From Paulownia fortunei (Eukaryota > Streptophyta > Magnoliopsida > Lamiales > Paulowniaceae): DNA of 64,000 bases. The notes beneath the pieces were generated by a model. The model did not search any database, was not told where the DNA came from, and saw only the letters and a list, made by a program, of their open reading frames with translations. Made by a program: the position numbers and the translations under genes. Within the stretch, counting starts at the first letter, position 1. Each line of letters starts with the position of its first letter. Positions 51,799-63,697 of this stretch are shown here, in pieces. The stretch covers positions 15,182,868-15,246,867 of the forward strand of contig CM033124.1 in assembly GCA_019321725.1 (NCBI GenBank), written 5' to 3'.

Positions 51799-54618
51799 GG
51801 TCGGCTCTACAATCATTGGTCTCAAATGATTGAGGAGGAGCTCTCTGTGTTATATGTTCACAATTGTGAATCAGTTCATGCAAAAGCAAGATAAGTTAAT
51901 ACTCATTTATGGGCAAGTAGTAATTTTCAAAAATATTATAAAAGTTATATGTATATATATAAAGATAAAATCTATATACAGGTTTATTTGTTCGATTTTT
52001 CTTTAAAACCAAATAAAAAAATAAATTTTAATATTTTTCTCGTTAAAATTTAATTTTCTGACCGATATCTAAATTACTTGTCTCGATACCAATTACAAAC
52101 TTCTTTGTATAAATTTTGCATAGCAACTGCCTATATAGCATATGCCACATGGATATTCATTTCCAAAGAAAAAAGTATTCATTATAAGAAATCTTTGTAT
52201 TATTTAGCCTACTAACATGTTGTGGTTCAATTGCATTTCATAATGAGCAGCAAAATGCCATTTAGGAAAAATGCCTTCTTACAAATTGTGCTTGCTTGGA
52301 CTTAAAGAAAAAAATAATTACCCCTAAAACCAAAAAGAAAGAAAATTTAAATTAAGTAAATTGATCAGGAATTAACAAATTTTCCGATTTTGCAGTAGTT
52401 TCAAAAGAAAAATGCGAAGAAAGTTATTTTAGAAATATTGTTATAAGAGACAGTTATTTATTTAAAAATCTATTTCATTTGTTTTTCAAAGATAGTCAAT
52501 TACATTAAAAAAGAATTTAGAAATGATTTTTTTTTAATCCAACAAGAAAATACAATATTGAGCATTTGCTAATGGTGAATCACACAAATGGGTTAAAATG
52601 AATGGAAATCAATAAAAAATAAAAATAAAGGTTCGTATAAATTTACCAAATAAAGATTTACTCCAGAAAGAAAGTACTAACAAAAACCAGGAAACAAACA
52701 AGCAAAATAAATTGTAATAAATGGACAAAATAGTTGAGGCCCTGCTGTTTGGATGAATTCCTAAAAGTTCTGATCCAAAATCTTTGCTCACTTAACTTCT
52801 TTGCTGGCAATTTGGGGTCACACGTTGTAATCCCCAAACAAAAGAACATAGAATTTTTTTTTCCACTCCAACACCCCTAAGTGGACCACCATATATTAAA
52901 TTATGTTACATATATTTCGATAGAGAAAATATAAATTAAATTAAAATAATAGTAGAAACTAGAAAGGGTAAAGAGATGATGCATTTGGTGTAAAACATTT
53001 TGAAGTCAATCTTGTAATGGAGCAAGCAAAATCTTTTAATCAAGGGAAGGTTTAAATATATAAGTGGGTAGCAATAGGAAAATACGGTACATATTAAAAT
53101 GGTAGATCAAGAATTGACTTGATGGTCGTGGTAAAGCAGTGCGATCCTTAATACATGATCCACAAAAGTAAAATTGAAAAGTATTAAAAAAAAATTTAAT
53201 TGAGGCGAGAAATATAACGAGGACAAAGTAACACGCATTGATGAATGAAATTATTAAAATTGATCTAATAAGAAGCGTTACAATCATGATTCTACGGATA
53301 GTAAAATGATCGATCAAGAAAAAGAATATCGAGATCATCTCATTGGACGTGATGCATCCCTAAATACATAAATATTTTTCGAAATTCACATAAAAATGGG
53401 ACAAATGTGGTTCTCACATGATCCAAACCTAATGTGTGTGTTTGTGTGAGTGTGAGTTCCAGCCAGGGTTGGTTATGGTGGTAATATTGGGGGCTGGACT
53501 GGACCACCCTAAGGAATTCATGTTTTTGCAGAGGGGTTGAGATAGGGTGGTCCTTTAGTTGGATCATAAACATAAGTTAAAAGTGATCTTCTGGATTGTC
53601 AGTCCGACCTCTACTGCCTCTGGGTCTGAGGTACATTTAGCTGAAAATTTTATGATGTCCGAACTTCTTTATTTGATGTTTTTATTACTTTTACTACTAA
53701 AAATAGTGATAAAGAAATTTTGTTGAAATATATAATTTCTTGGGTGTAAAGGTAACACAATATGAGATAAAATAAGAGATTTATGGTGTGGACTGAGCTA
53801 TGGAAACAAATTGGACCAAGGTTTGATTAATGTTATGTGGCCTATTGGGACTTCGAGTTAATCAAACCTAAAATGGGGCAAGCTGATTAGGAAAAAGACT
53901 GTGGCTGACTTCAGCCCATTTTTAATTCTCATTTTTGCCCAGTTTCAAGCCCAAGCTTTCCCCATTGGTGAGATCTATAAATGGGGCCAAGCCCAAATAG
54001 TATGTGCATATCGTTGAAAACCAAATCAACTAATCCATATTTGACTCAAATTTTTATTATTAAAAATTCATTTGAACTTAATTTATAAACTTAATAAAAT
54101 AATTTTGAACATATTTTTTCATTTAAGATTTAAAACTTATATCGAACTCGACTCGATTAGTAAAAAAATTAAAAAATATGTTAAAAAATCAATTTATTCA
54201 AGCCTAATTCATATTTAATTCAATTAAAACTCGCTCAAACTCAACTCAATTAATAATCACACTAAAATCAAACATAATTTTTAAAATTTGATAAAAATTA
54301 TGTGTTTTGTTCAACTCGATTCGTTTATACTATATGTACAAAACAAAACTGAAGATCAAAGTTTAGCTGAACCTTTTTTTGTTTCTTTCCAAGTAATAAG
54401 TTCATATATACTTGTATAAAGATAACACAGTAAAAACTGGTTTCTACAAGATGAATCACTATTCAGATGAACTGACTGTCTATATGTTTGATGCTCTTAG
54501 GTGATAGGGGCCAGAGCATAAAAAATCAAGTTAGGTGCATGAGATGGGAGGACATTACAACAGGGATAAACTAAGTTACCAGAATTCCTGTGCAATTTGT
54601 TGTGGAGTTCCTATAAGG
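51799..54618. other. AT-rich intergenic and 3' flank of ATXR6
   Basis: Minus-strand ORFs at 52609-52849, 53036-53338 and 53340-53573 have no family resemblance. A patch at 54120-54350 (gaactcgactcgattag, aaactcgctcaaactcaac) looks like decayed element sequence. The ATXR6 3'UTR occupies the right end. Confidence 0.45.
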
Positions 54619-57221
54619 TCAGATGAAGTGCTCAGTTGGGTATTCATTTTCATATCCGTTGTAATCGTAGTACAGTCTCTCTCCCTTTCTGATGTCTCTG
54701 CTTGCAATAAGTAGAACTCGGCATTCACCGTCTACATCAAACCTCACACATTTTACATTCTGCTTCTTTTTCCCATCCCTGCATCAGAAGAAAGCCTAAC
54801 ATCAGCAACAATCACTCTTTATCGTAGTCCTAGGGAAAAAAATGAGAGCATAATTTGATGTTTCGCATCATATAGGGCAAACATCTATATTCTTACAATG
54901 CAATTAAAGTTTTTCATATAACAGGCTGTAAATACCAGTTATAACTTTTCTAATTCGTATTTCGTACCTATAACTGTAATTAGGTGAGCATGGAACAAAA
55001 ATATATATTGCCAGCTTTTGGGACAATGATTCCAAGCAAGTAGACCTTTGGTGTTCCATTATTTCATCAGATTTATTAGCTAGGATAGGGGCAGCCTAAT
55101 GCAAGAGCCAAGAGTCAAGACACTACTTGCTGGCAAGAAATGTTAGATACACTCAAAGAAGTATGTAAGACAGTAGGATTTACATACGGTGTGTGGTTGT
55201 TGATGCCATTGATGAAGCGAGCAATGTTACTGTGCTTATCTGGACAGATGACAAGACTTTTTGAAGGATCAGTTGCGGTGAGAAGAGTCATCATGCTATC
55301 TCCGTCATCATGTTCACGATTTTTCAGGTAGTCAACATCTCCAACATACTCTGTGATTATTGTCAAATCTCGTATATGTCTATCTGCTTCTACAGTGAAT
55401 CTGAGACAATAAAAGGAAAGCAGTTAAGGCTCCCTGGATCATCATTTTTAAACTAATTTATCGATGTGAATGAAAATGAACACAGCAGTACCAACCCTTC
55501 TCGTGGATCATAAACAACCATAAGTGGTGGCCATTCTCCTCGTTCCATCATTTTGCTGCAAAGATTCAACGTTTCGGCATCATCTTTTGGCATAACCTAT
55601 AACATGTGGAATAGAGCAGCAAAATAAGAAGCTTATGATTTATGATGACAAAATCAGGCATGAGATTTAGTATAACACAGAAGGTCAAAAGTTTGGACCA
55701 ATTCAAATGGGAGGAGCCTCTTTCAAGTACAGCACAAAGTTTGAGAATACCTGCATTCCACCTCTTTCAAGTACAGCACAATTTGCCGATCTTGGAGCCA
55801 TGCCTGCAACATAAGTCAGCTCGTTACTGAACTCTGTCCCAGTTGCTGTTAATGCTGTGGCTAAAGATGCCATCTGTTCCAATCTCCTACCCGGATCCTC
55901 ACTCGGATTGAAGGGGAACAACTTCCTTCTCTTCTTTGAGATTACTAAACCACTGGTTCGCTTCCGTCTCTTTCTATAATCTAATGAAATGGACAAATAG
56001 CAAATACACCATTAAGAGCATTGCTAATTATAATACTAAAATTTACTAATACAAGCAAAAAATTAGGAGATGCCTTATACCTTGACTGAACTTTTCAGCT
56101 GATTGCGAACATCTTTGGATGCGGAAAAAATCAACGATTTTGGTTTGGAGAAGAGGGAAATCTGCATGTCAATCCACCGAGCTTAATTTGATAAAACATA
56201 TGAAATGGTAGCAAAACTTATTTAATTGATAATCCTGGAGACCAACATCAAATAACAAACCTCATTGCTACAGAAAGCTACGTTGGTGAATTTAGGGGGG
56301 GGGAAAGGAAAAATACATATGCACAAACAATTTTATCAATGGATTCATTCAAAGACTGCAAGAAATTAAGTTTTACCAAGTTCATGTAATAAGGAAATTC
56401 AAAACGCAGGAAGTAACTTGCATTTGCTGGTCAAACAGGTCTATTTCATTTCACACTTATGGCTAATGATTTTCTGTTCATCAGTCTAAAAATCCAAATA
56501 ACACCAAACTCATCCCAATCTCAGTACAGAAATCAAATTATTTAAGTTCATACAATTACCAATGATTTTTCAACATCCAAAAAGCCCAAAATGTAATATG
56601 CGAGTGTGTGCAGAAAGAACCAATTATTCTATTAAATATAAATACCTTGACATAAAATCCCAAAAAATTAAAAGAAAATACTGAGAACCCATTATTCTAT
56701 CAAGCATAATAACAAAAAAATTGACAAACTGATCCCAAATAATTTTATTTTATTTTTGTTAAATCAAATAAGAATAGCTTGGATCTCGTGGGATACCTTT
56801 GATCCCAATTCTAGTACAGCACCTTCGATATCCAATTTACAGCAAATATACAGGATCATCTTAAATCAATTATCTTATATATATAAACAAAAAAACACCT
56901 TAAATAAAAATCCCAAAATCTAAAAAAAATAAATAAGTATCAAGAACCCCACGTACTAGTAAGATTCTTGTGATTGGAGCAAGAGGGGCAGAACCAGTGG
57001 CCTTTGGGCACGGCAACAAGAATTGGCCTGAGGCAAAATATATGGAACCCGCGGTCGCATTCATCGCATAGAAGAAGCTCCGCAGGGCGCTGACCCGACC
57101 CGCATTTCTCACAGCACACATCGCTGTAGTCTTGCTCCTCTTCTTCTTCGGATTCTAATACTTCTTCAAGCTTCGATTTGATTGGCTTTGGAGCTTGAGT
57201 TCTTTTCCTTAGCGACACCAT
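54619..57221 (-). CDS. ATXR6: Histone H3-K27 monomethyltransferase, ATXR6 type (PHD-SET), 349 aa
   Basis: Deposits H3K27me1 on newly assembled H3.1 during replication and so helps keep heterochromatin silent and prevent its over-replication. Six exons: 56957-57221, 56081-56161, 55751-55980, 55496-55596, 55188-55400, 54619-54778 (1050 nt). Residues 36-81 are the PHD finger (CCEKCGSG, LLLCDECDRGFHIFC, CPSC). Residues 94-101 (QTKIVDFF) fit the PCNA-interacting PIP box Q-x-x-I-x-x-F-F. A basic nuclear signal follows (YRKRRKRT, SKKRRK). Then come the family block MAPRSANCAVLERGGMQ and the SET domain (EYVGDVDYLKNRE, RFINGINNH, GERLYYDYNGY). The length equals Arabidopsis ATXR6. ATXR5 is less likely because there is no transit-like N-terminus. 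Two E2F sites upstream agree with S-phase expression. Confidence 0.96.
55717..55781. repeat. Exon fragment duplicated into the adjacent ATXR6 intron
   Basis: The 20 bases ctctttcaagtacagcacaa (plus one more c at the left) occur at 55717-55737 and again at 55761-55781, 44 bases apart. The right copy is coding sequence of exon 3 (the CAVLERG part on the minus strand); the left copy lies in intron 3, starting 13 bases after the splice donor. Confidence 0.85.
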
Positions 57222-57338
57222 TTTTTATGGGATGAATGACAGTGTGAGTGTGTGTGTGAGAGAGAGAGAGGAGAGATAGAGAGATGTGGAGAATGAGAGT
57301 CTTATTAATGGTGAAAGAGAACCCGGGAATGGAAAAGC
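57222..57338 (-). other. 5'UTR of ATXR6
   Basis: The leader on the minus strand carries a CT/CA-rich microsatellite-like run (57240-57285; tctctctct and cacacacact). Transcription probably starts within or just upstream of it. Confidence 0.4.
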
Positions 57339-57368
57339 TTTCGCGCGCCATACTGATTTCGCGGCAAA
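57339..57368. promoter_or_regulatory. Two E2F-binding sites upstream of ATXR6
   Basis: TTTCGCGC on the + strand (57339-57346) and TTTGCCGC on the - strand (57361-57368) both fit the E2F consensus TTTSSCGC. They lie 22 bases apart (start to start), about 120-150 bases upstream of the ATXR6 start codon. Arabidopsis ATXR5/6 are S-phase genes linked to E2F control, so direct E2F regulation is the natural reading. Confidence 0.75.
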
Positions 57369-57460
57369 AGTTGGGATTTTAGGACTAGTGCCACGTGTCA
57401 AATTGTGCGGATTAAGTCGACAAACTATATTACCCAAGAAAAAAGAATTTATTACAACTA

Positions 57461-57602
57461 CTATAATAATCACAATCTAATTATTTTTTTTCTTTCTAAT
57501 TTTGTAATAAACACAATCTAATTATTTTTTAATTTTTATAATAATCACAATCTAACTTTTTTCTAATTTTATAATTATCACAATCTAATTATTTTTTCCT
57601 AA
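57461..57602 (+). repeat. Degenerate minisatellite, four units of 33-41 bases
   Basis: The core cacaatctaa recurs at 57471, 57512, 57546 and 57579, each followed by ttattttt- and ctaatttt-like sequence. It begins just upstream of the ATXR6 promoter. Confidence 0.75.
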
Positions 57603-59165
57603 TTTGATGCACAAATACCTAATTATTTTAATCTGTTTTTGCATTATCAGTATTAACTAGTTAACAACGTGCAAATATTTCATGTATTAACAACTCATGC
57701 ACTATTTTTTTTTTATTTTAATTTGGTCCTTTTCTATTGTGTATTAACATAAAAAGGGATGACGAAATTTTATAGTTTATTATTTTTTTTAAAAAAAATA
57801 ATCTCGTGGGTTGTTAAGAAGAAATTTTTTACTTATCAATCAAACATATTTTGTTCAAATTTCATTTCATAATCCTTCGCACCTGTGACATTGTTTTTAT
57901 ATGATATCAAATTTGCTATAGCAATTCATTTTTTATTTTAATTTTTGCATTTTTTTAATAACGCAATTGAAAGTGATGTTGGACCTCTATTGCAAAAAAA
58001 AAAAAAAACAATTTTTATTAATTTAATTGACGTTGAATTCGTCTGATATGACAATTTAAATGTTGAATAGTTTTTTTATGCCATGCAAGAATTTCAACCT
58101 AAATGGTTGTCATGGATCAATCACGTGCATTATTAATATATTTTTTTTTCTTTTTCAAAAAGAGAATATTAATTAACTTTTTAATTTTTTTTAAATGAGT
58201 CGAATCCATAATTATTAAAATTATAGGTTCAAGATATTTATCAATAAATTAACTTGACTTGTATATGTATATTATTAATAATTTTTCAATCGTCATTTGA
58301 ATTTGGATTGTTTAAGAATTTTAATTCATTAAAAATAAAAAGAAAAAAAAAACACATAAATTCTTCAAATTAGATCCAATAAGTTGATATGTATCCATGT
58401 TGGGCTCATTATCTATCAACCATGCATGGGCCGTATGTTTCAAGAAATGTACACTTGGAATAATGATATCACATTAACACTTGGGCTATAAAGTCATTAA
58501 GCCCAATTGGCCCAAAACCAATTATAAACTAGACTCATCCCAATTCATGGACAACTTTTAGCTTTTTTAAATTAATGGAACCCAAGGGCATAAAACAGAC
58601 ACCACAAATGCTAGCTATAAAGGTGGAAGAGTCCAAATACCATATAAACCCAGCACCAAAATTTCATGTATTCTATATGAAGTGCAATCTGGATACTCCC
58701 TATATAATTGACCTAAAAAGGGGTCGACTCAATTGAAAATTTTACACAGGTGTATTTACTAGGGATCAAATACATGATACAAGTGGAATGTGCATTCAAC
58801 GGAGATCTACTCTTTCCGCATTAGTGTGTATTTTTATGTGTAGATGAATGATGAGTATTATACCCAATTTACTCAATCGGATATTGTATCTAGAAATCTG
58901 ATTATTAGGTATGTGTTTGTTCCTTACTAACACACATATATATGTAACGGTACTAAGAAGTCTCCCACTTTAAATTCACAATTCCTTATGTATCAATTAT
59001 ATCATCTCGTCCAACAGTAACACCTATATGTTGTCATTTATCTTAGTTTGTACTATCTATAATGATTGATAAATCAAAAACTTTTAATTGAACTTATTAT
59101 TTCAATTGATACTTTTGTGTATCTTGAACGTACTTTATAGTATGAGATAGATTGTGAGTAATTAA
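57603..59165. other. AT-rich intergenic, no gene
   Basis: Poly-A/T tracts and no supported ORF. The right border (attaa before 59166) would be the left target-site copy of the LTR element if its TSD is 5 bp. Confidence 0.45.
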
Positions 59166-60116
59166 TGTTAGATCTATTTTTGTGTTATTATCAATTTTAC
59201 TTATTAATCAGATTTAATTGTTGTACAATTTGTTGCAACAAGTAAATGACACTAAAGTAACTGACACACGAAATTTTTATGTGTTTCAAATACAAATGTA
59301 TTCTACATGCATGAGGCTACCACCTGCAATGAATACTTCACTAATTCAAATTACAGTTACACTATTGGGACTTATTCAAAATATAAAAATTCCCTCTTTA
59401 TTAATGATGTCGTTCTTAAATAAATCAATTAGTGAAGTTTTAACGAGATCCCATCGACTTTTAAGTCTGCACTGTTTAACTCCGTTCAACGCTGAATTCC
59501 CTTCAGACGGCAGACCGACCTTCTAAAGAATTCTACTTATCTCCCGAAAGACTCACCCTCTTCCCCCAAAAGTGAATAAAAAACACGAGAGTAATTCCAA
59601 AGCTTGAAGTCGTCCACTCCTATTCTCCAAAGGCATAAGTTGAGTTTTCAATCTTTGGGTATATATGCAACATCAATTAAGTTTGAATCTTTACTCAAAA
59701 GTATATAGATACATTGCATAGAATAATACAAGAAATATCAAGATCATTTCTTTATAAAAAAAATCCCAACTTATTTTTGTAAATAAAATATTTCCATCAA
59801 TGGAATCTAACCAAATCTGCACAAGATAAATTAGGTAATTAATTCATAGAAGGTAAATTAATCAATTCAATTAATTCTTATGTAAGGTAACAAAATTTAC
59901 AATCAATGCCAACTAATTAAGTTATAATTAATTATGATTTTATCATAATCAATTATGATCTTTTCCCAAAATCTCCCTATTTGGCATTGATTGGTCAAAA
60001 CACATATTAGCTCCCCTGAATTCAAGATTTATTAAAGTAAATCAACTTCCCTCAAGATCAAGAATTCTGCTCTATCAGCATGCTGTTGAAACAAACCAAT
60101 TTTGTTGTTTCAACAA
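59166..60116 (-). repeat. Left LTR (3' LTR of the minus-strand element)
   Basis: Bounded by tgttagatct at the left and ttgtttcaaca at the right, i.e. TGTT...AACA ends. Its first 300 or so bases align without large gaps to the right LTR (tacaatttgttgcaacaag, gaatacttcacta, taattagtgaag-like blocks), with roughly one difference per eight to ten bases by eye. Confidence 0.85.
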
Positions 60117-60137
60117 ACTCCATTCTCCCCCTGAAGA
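60117..60137 (-). other. Polypurine tract of the LTR element
   Basis: On the minus strand cttcagggggagaatggag lies directly before the 3' LTR, the usual copia-type plus-strand primer. Confidence 0.75.
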
Positions 60138-60751
60138 AAAAATAGGAATATTTGCAAAACTACATTCACAACCTTAATACTTAAGACAGTTAAGTTCATA
60201 AACATCCAAACAAATATCCTACCAACTACTCAGTCTTAAAACATATGCATAAATATTAAAATCAGTATAAGTAGTTCAAAGAGTTTCTGATTCATTTTCA
60301 GCAGAATCTTCTTATTCAGTATCAACAATGTCAACATCGGCATCAACTACTCTCCATTTTTTACTAATTAATGGTGAATGAGGAACATCCGCAGTTGAAT
60401 CCTCAGCAGTAGCACTTGAATCATTGGAAACAACCATAAGGGAGGCACAGAGAAAGTCAGCAAAGAGGTTAACCTCATTTCCTTGGCTTGATAGAACAAT
60501 ATCTACTGACTGGCCTCCTTAAGTTCCTCTTCAATATGTTGGAGGAAGCCCGGCAGGACAATTGTTGTAACAAATGCAGTGCTGGAACTTTATTTGTCCA
60601 GCTGTGTCTTTCCTTTTGCCTTCTTTGTGATTGGTCTGTTAAATCACAATGTCAAATATCATTTTTCCTATGTTGATAGGAAAGCATGTGCCAATGCAAA
60701 ACAGAACAGTGGCTTGCTCATTCACAATAGCTATGGTATTCAAAGTGGTGT
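60138..60751 (-). pseudogene. Decayed 3' continuation of the element's internal ORF
   Basis: The minus-strand frames still show pieces such as LFCIGTCFPINIGKMIFDI and DDSSA/DSTADVPHSPLISK-like Ser/Asp-rich sequence, broken by several stops. They continue the ORF to its right. Confidence 0.45.
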
Positions 60752-62017
60752 CTAATTGTTGATGCATATCTTGTGCAGCAAAGCATATTTCAAAGTGAGT
60801 TTAGCAGCAGGTATAACAAAGATATCAGGCCATGCAGTAACTTGTTCACCTGTTAATTCAGAAGCAATTATCCCAAAATCCTCCGGGAATGCCATATATT
60901 CGGGATCAAATGAACCATAAAATTGATTGATAACTTGAGGCAAGAAACTATACATATGGTTGTGAACAAAAATCTTTTCAAACATATATGAATCAACATC
61001 TTTAACCTTTTCAGATAGGTTAGCATAAAATTCATAGACTACAGCTCGTACATAAGACGCAGATTTAGTAATTGTTCCCAAGAGTCCCATTTGTTTCAAC
61101 AAATTAATAATTTCCAATTTTTCATGTTGCAACCAATCAATAAGTCTTTTAGAGTGAATCTTCTGTTTAGACACTTCTTTCCAAAAAAAATTATTCTCTA
61201 GTGAATAAAAAAGAGAAGAGAAATAATGACTTATCTTATAAGGAGAATCATACTCAATTTTTTCCTTAGCAAAGTTAATTTGAGGAACACTTTTATGACT
61301 AGAATTTGACTCAGAATCTAAAGTATCGACAACTTGAGCATTCTTGTTCAACCTTGATGATCGTCGGAGCACAATTCATTGAGTTTCCTCATCAGCGTCA
61401 TACAGTGGATCGTCATCAAGCACTTTCTTTTTGCCTTTATCAACAGTAGGAATTTTTAGCGATCGTGGAAACTCAGGAAACCAAGATGGATAAGCATATG
61501 GTCCGCCAGTTTGGATTGAGGAAGTAGGTTTTAGATGTGGCTAAACAGGCTTTTCCTCAGGCTCTGTTGCAACAGGAGGAGAGAATTGTTCCGGTGTTGC
61601 AACTGGTGGACTCCCATAGGTGCCCAACATCAGAAATTAAGCAATATCAGTTTCAGTTTAAGAAAAATCCATCGGGACATTAGATACACCGTCGATTGGA
61701 TCTGTAATTTCACCAAGTAGCACTATCTCATTCCCTCGCATTTGAGTACCAACTCCAATTCCATTATCCATCACCATAGGTTCATCCTCAGCAGGATCAT
61801 TTGTCACAAACTATTCACGCCATGGTAGTGCAATCGGCACAGTAGAATCTGCCATGACTGGGTTGTACATTGTAAGAGGAAGAGGGTGCTCTGGTTCAGC
61901 ACTGGGTTGTCTTGAGTGTCTAAGACCAGACGAGAAACTTTCCTTTCTCGTGCTGGATTTGTGTTCGCCCTTATGTGAAGGTTCTCCCTTTTTGAAGCTT
62001 GCTCTAGTTTTCACCAT
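60752..62017 (-). pseudogene. Element ORF of the 'putative plant transposon protein' type, with in-frame stops
   Basis: A single minus-strand frame runs from the ATG at 62017 (MVKTRASFKKGEPSHK) to 60752 but is interrupted by at least five stops. The first half is low-complexity, Ser/Pro/Glu-rich. The last 206 codons are open and contain IDWLQHEKLEIINLLKQMGL, SYVRAVVYEFYANLSEKVKD and NQFYGSFDPEY, the pattern of the uncharacterised domain seen in many plant non-autonomous retroelements (I believe Pfam PF20167). Function unknown. It occupies the place where pol would lie. Confidence 0.75.
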
Positions 62018-62559
62018 GATTGAGGACTAAAATATGAAAGAGAAGAATACAGAGCACACGGGAGGTTGAAGACGAAATAGAGAAAATCAAAAGAGAATAG
62101 AGAAATTAGGGTCCAGATATTTGAATGTCACAACAACTCTTAAAGCCCTAATTTATTAATTCCTACTCCGAGTTCTGTGCAGATGCTCAACAGTCTCTCT
62201 GGTTTGGTAAGTTTCTTAGAAACAAACTTCTATTTGCAATCAATATCAAATCAAACATTAAATTTCTTGAATTGTTTTGTCCTTTTCAGCAACAAGATTT
62301 GTAAGTTGAAGTATTTCTACTTTCATCAACTCTTATTCTTTGGTTAGTCCAGTCATTTGTTCCTCAAGTGACTTGTTGATTTTGCATATCTTAAGCCACT
62401 TTTGAAACATTTTATTATACATTTGTTGAATATCCTCAAAATTGGGTTCATCCTCATCACTATTAATTTATGGATCTAAATTATATAGATAATGTTTACC
62501 TGTAGACGAGGTCAGACATGTTGCATTATACTAAACTGTTGGAACATAGCTGTGACTTG

Positions 62560-63627
62560 TTGCAACATGTTCACGATGACTGTTGATCATCTTAGAGTTG
62601 AGTGCCACATGATTGCTCAAATGTATTTCATCTTTTTTCCTGACTTCCCTCAGATTCTTCGTCACTCCAGGTAGTAGTCAGAGACTTGCCCATTCGTTTG
62701 AGAGTATTAGCACACTCTGTTTGTACATGCCCAAAACTTTCATATTCACGACACTCAATTCTTCTTCATTTCCTATCATCCGAAGAGTTAAAAATAGTTT
62801 TATCTTTTTTGTAAAATAGAGGGCTTACCAGACTTTAGCTTGTACAACTTTGTATTAATCTTTTTGAGGAATTTTCCAAAGTTCTTTGTCAAAAGAGCTA
62901 CAGATTCTGATATGTCATCATCGTCTACTGGTTCTGATATTGATTTTGGAACTTCAGTTTGAAAAGCAACATTCTTACCTTTGTTTTTCCTGTTGTGATT
63001 GAGATTTAGTTCAAATGTTTATAAGGAGCCCATCAACTCATCCAGTTTCATGTTTTCAATATCACGGACTTCTTCAATGGCGGTGACCTTGTATGCAAAC
63101 CTTTCTGGTAATAACCTCAAAGCTTTACACACAAGTTTAAAGTCTGAATATTTTTCGCCAAGTGCTTGAGCTTATGTCACATAGCTTTACATTGAAGGTG
63201 GCAATTGTCTCACTCTCCTCCATTCCTAGATCTTCAAATCTTGAGGACAAAATTTGAATTTGACATTCGTACTATTGCAATTCCTTCATAGGCAGTTTGA
63301 AGAGTTATAAACCTCATTTACACTCTTACATGTTGCAATCAATTTGAATTGATTAGCATCAACTACACTAAAAATTGCATTCAAGGCCTTTGAGTTGTAA
63401 TTTGCATTTTTTTCTTCCTTGATGTTCCATTGATTTTCTGACTTAAGAACCTCATCTTTTTGCTTATTTATCATTACCGGATGTTCCCATCCTGTTACAA
63501 CAACAGACCAAGCCCGCTTATCCACAGATTTAATGAAGGCTCGCACCTTTGCCTTTCAGTATGAGTAATTTGTTCTTTCTAATAATAGTGGTCGAGTAGT
63601 AGAACCTCACTTGCGAAGATGGTTCAT
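62560..63627 (-). pseudogene. Copia-type gag (UBN2-like) pseudogene
   Basis: From an ATG at 63627 (MNHLRK, then stop) the minus strand carries a gag-like protein broken into several frames. The best-kept piece (63286-63546) includes RAFIKSVDKRAW, VVTGWEHPV, NYNSKALNAIFSVVDANQFK. A TGA replaces the conserved Trp codon just before it. Near 62715-62755 a zinc knuckle is recognisable (ECRE-x-ESFGHVQTEC), but its second Cys is changed to Tyr. Several further stops lie between. The gene is dead. Confidence 0.85.
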
Positions 63628-63683
63628 TCCTACAATTAAAACAAATCAGTTCCCAAAACCTCACTAAATATATCTAGTGACCA

Positions 63684-63695
63684 GCTCTGATACCA
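63684..63695 (-). other. Primer-binding site of the LTR element
   Basis: On the minus strand TGGTATCAGAGC, complementary to the 3' end of plant initiator tRNA-Met, starting two bases after the 5' LTR. Diagnostic of Ty1-copia-type elements. Confidence 0.9.
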
Positions 63696-63697
63696 AT

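Noticed and set aside
52609..53573. Minus-strand ORFs of 60-100 codons
   Set aside because: Low-complexity, Phe/Ile-rich translations of AT-rich DNA with no domain and no splice continuity.
57460..57602. CRISPR-like spaced repeat (cacaatctaa four times)
   Set aside because: Spacers are themselves similar and AT-rich and the host is a plant; it is a degenerate minisatellite.
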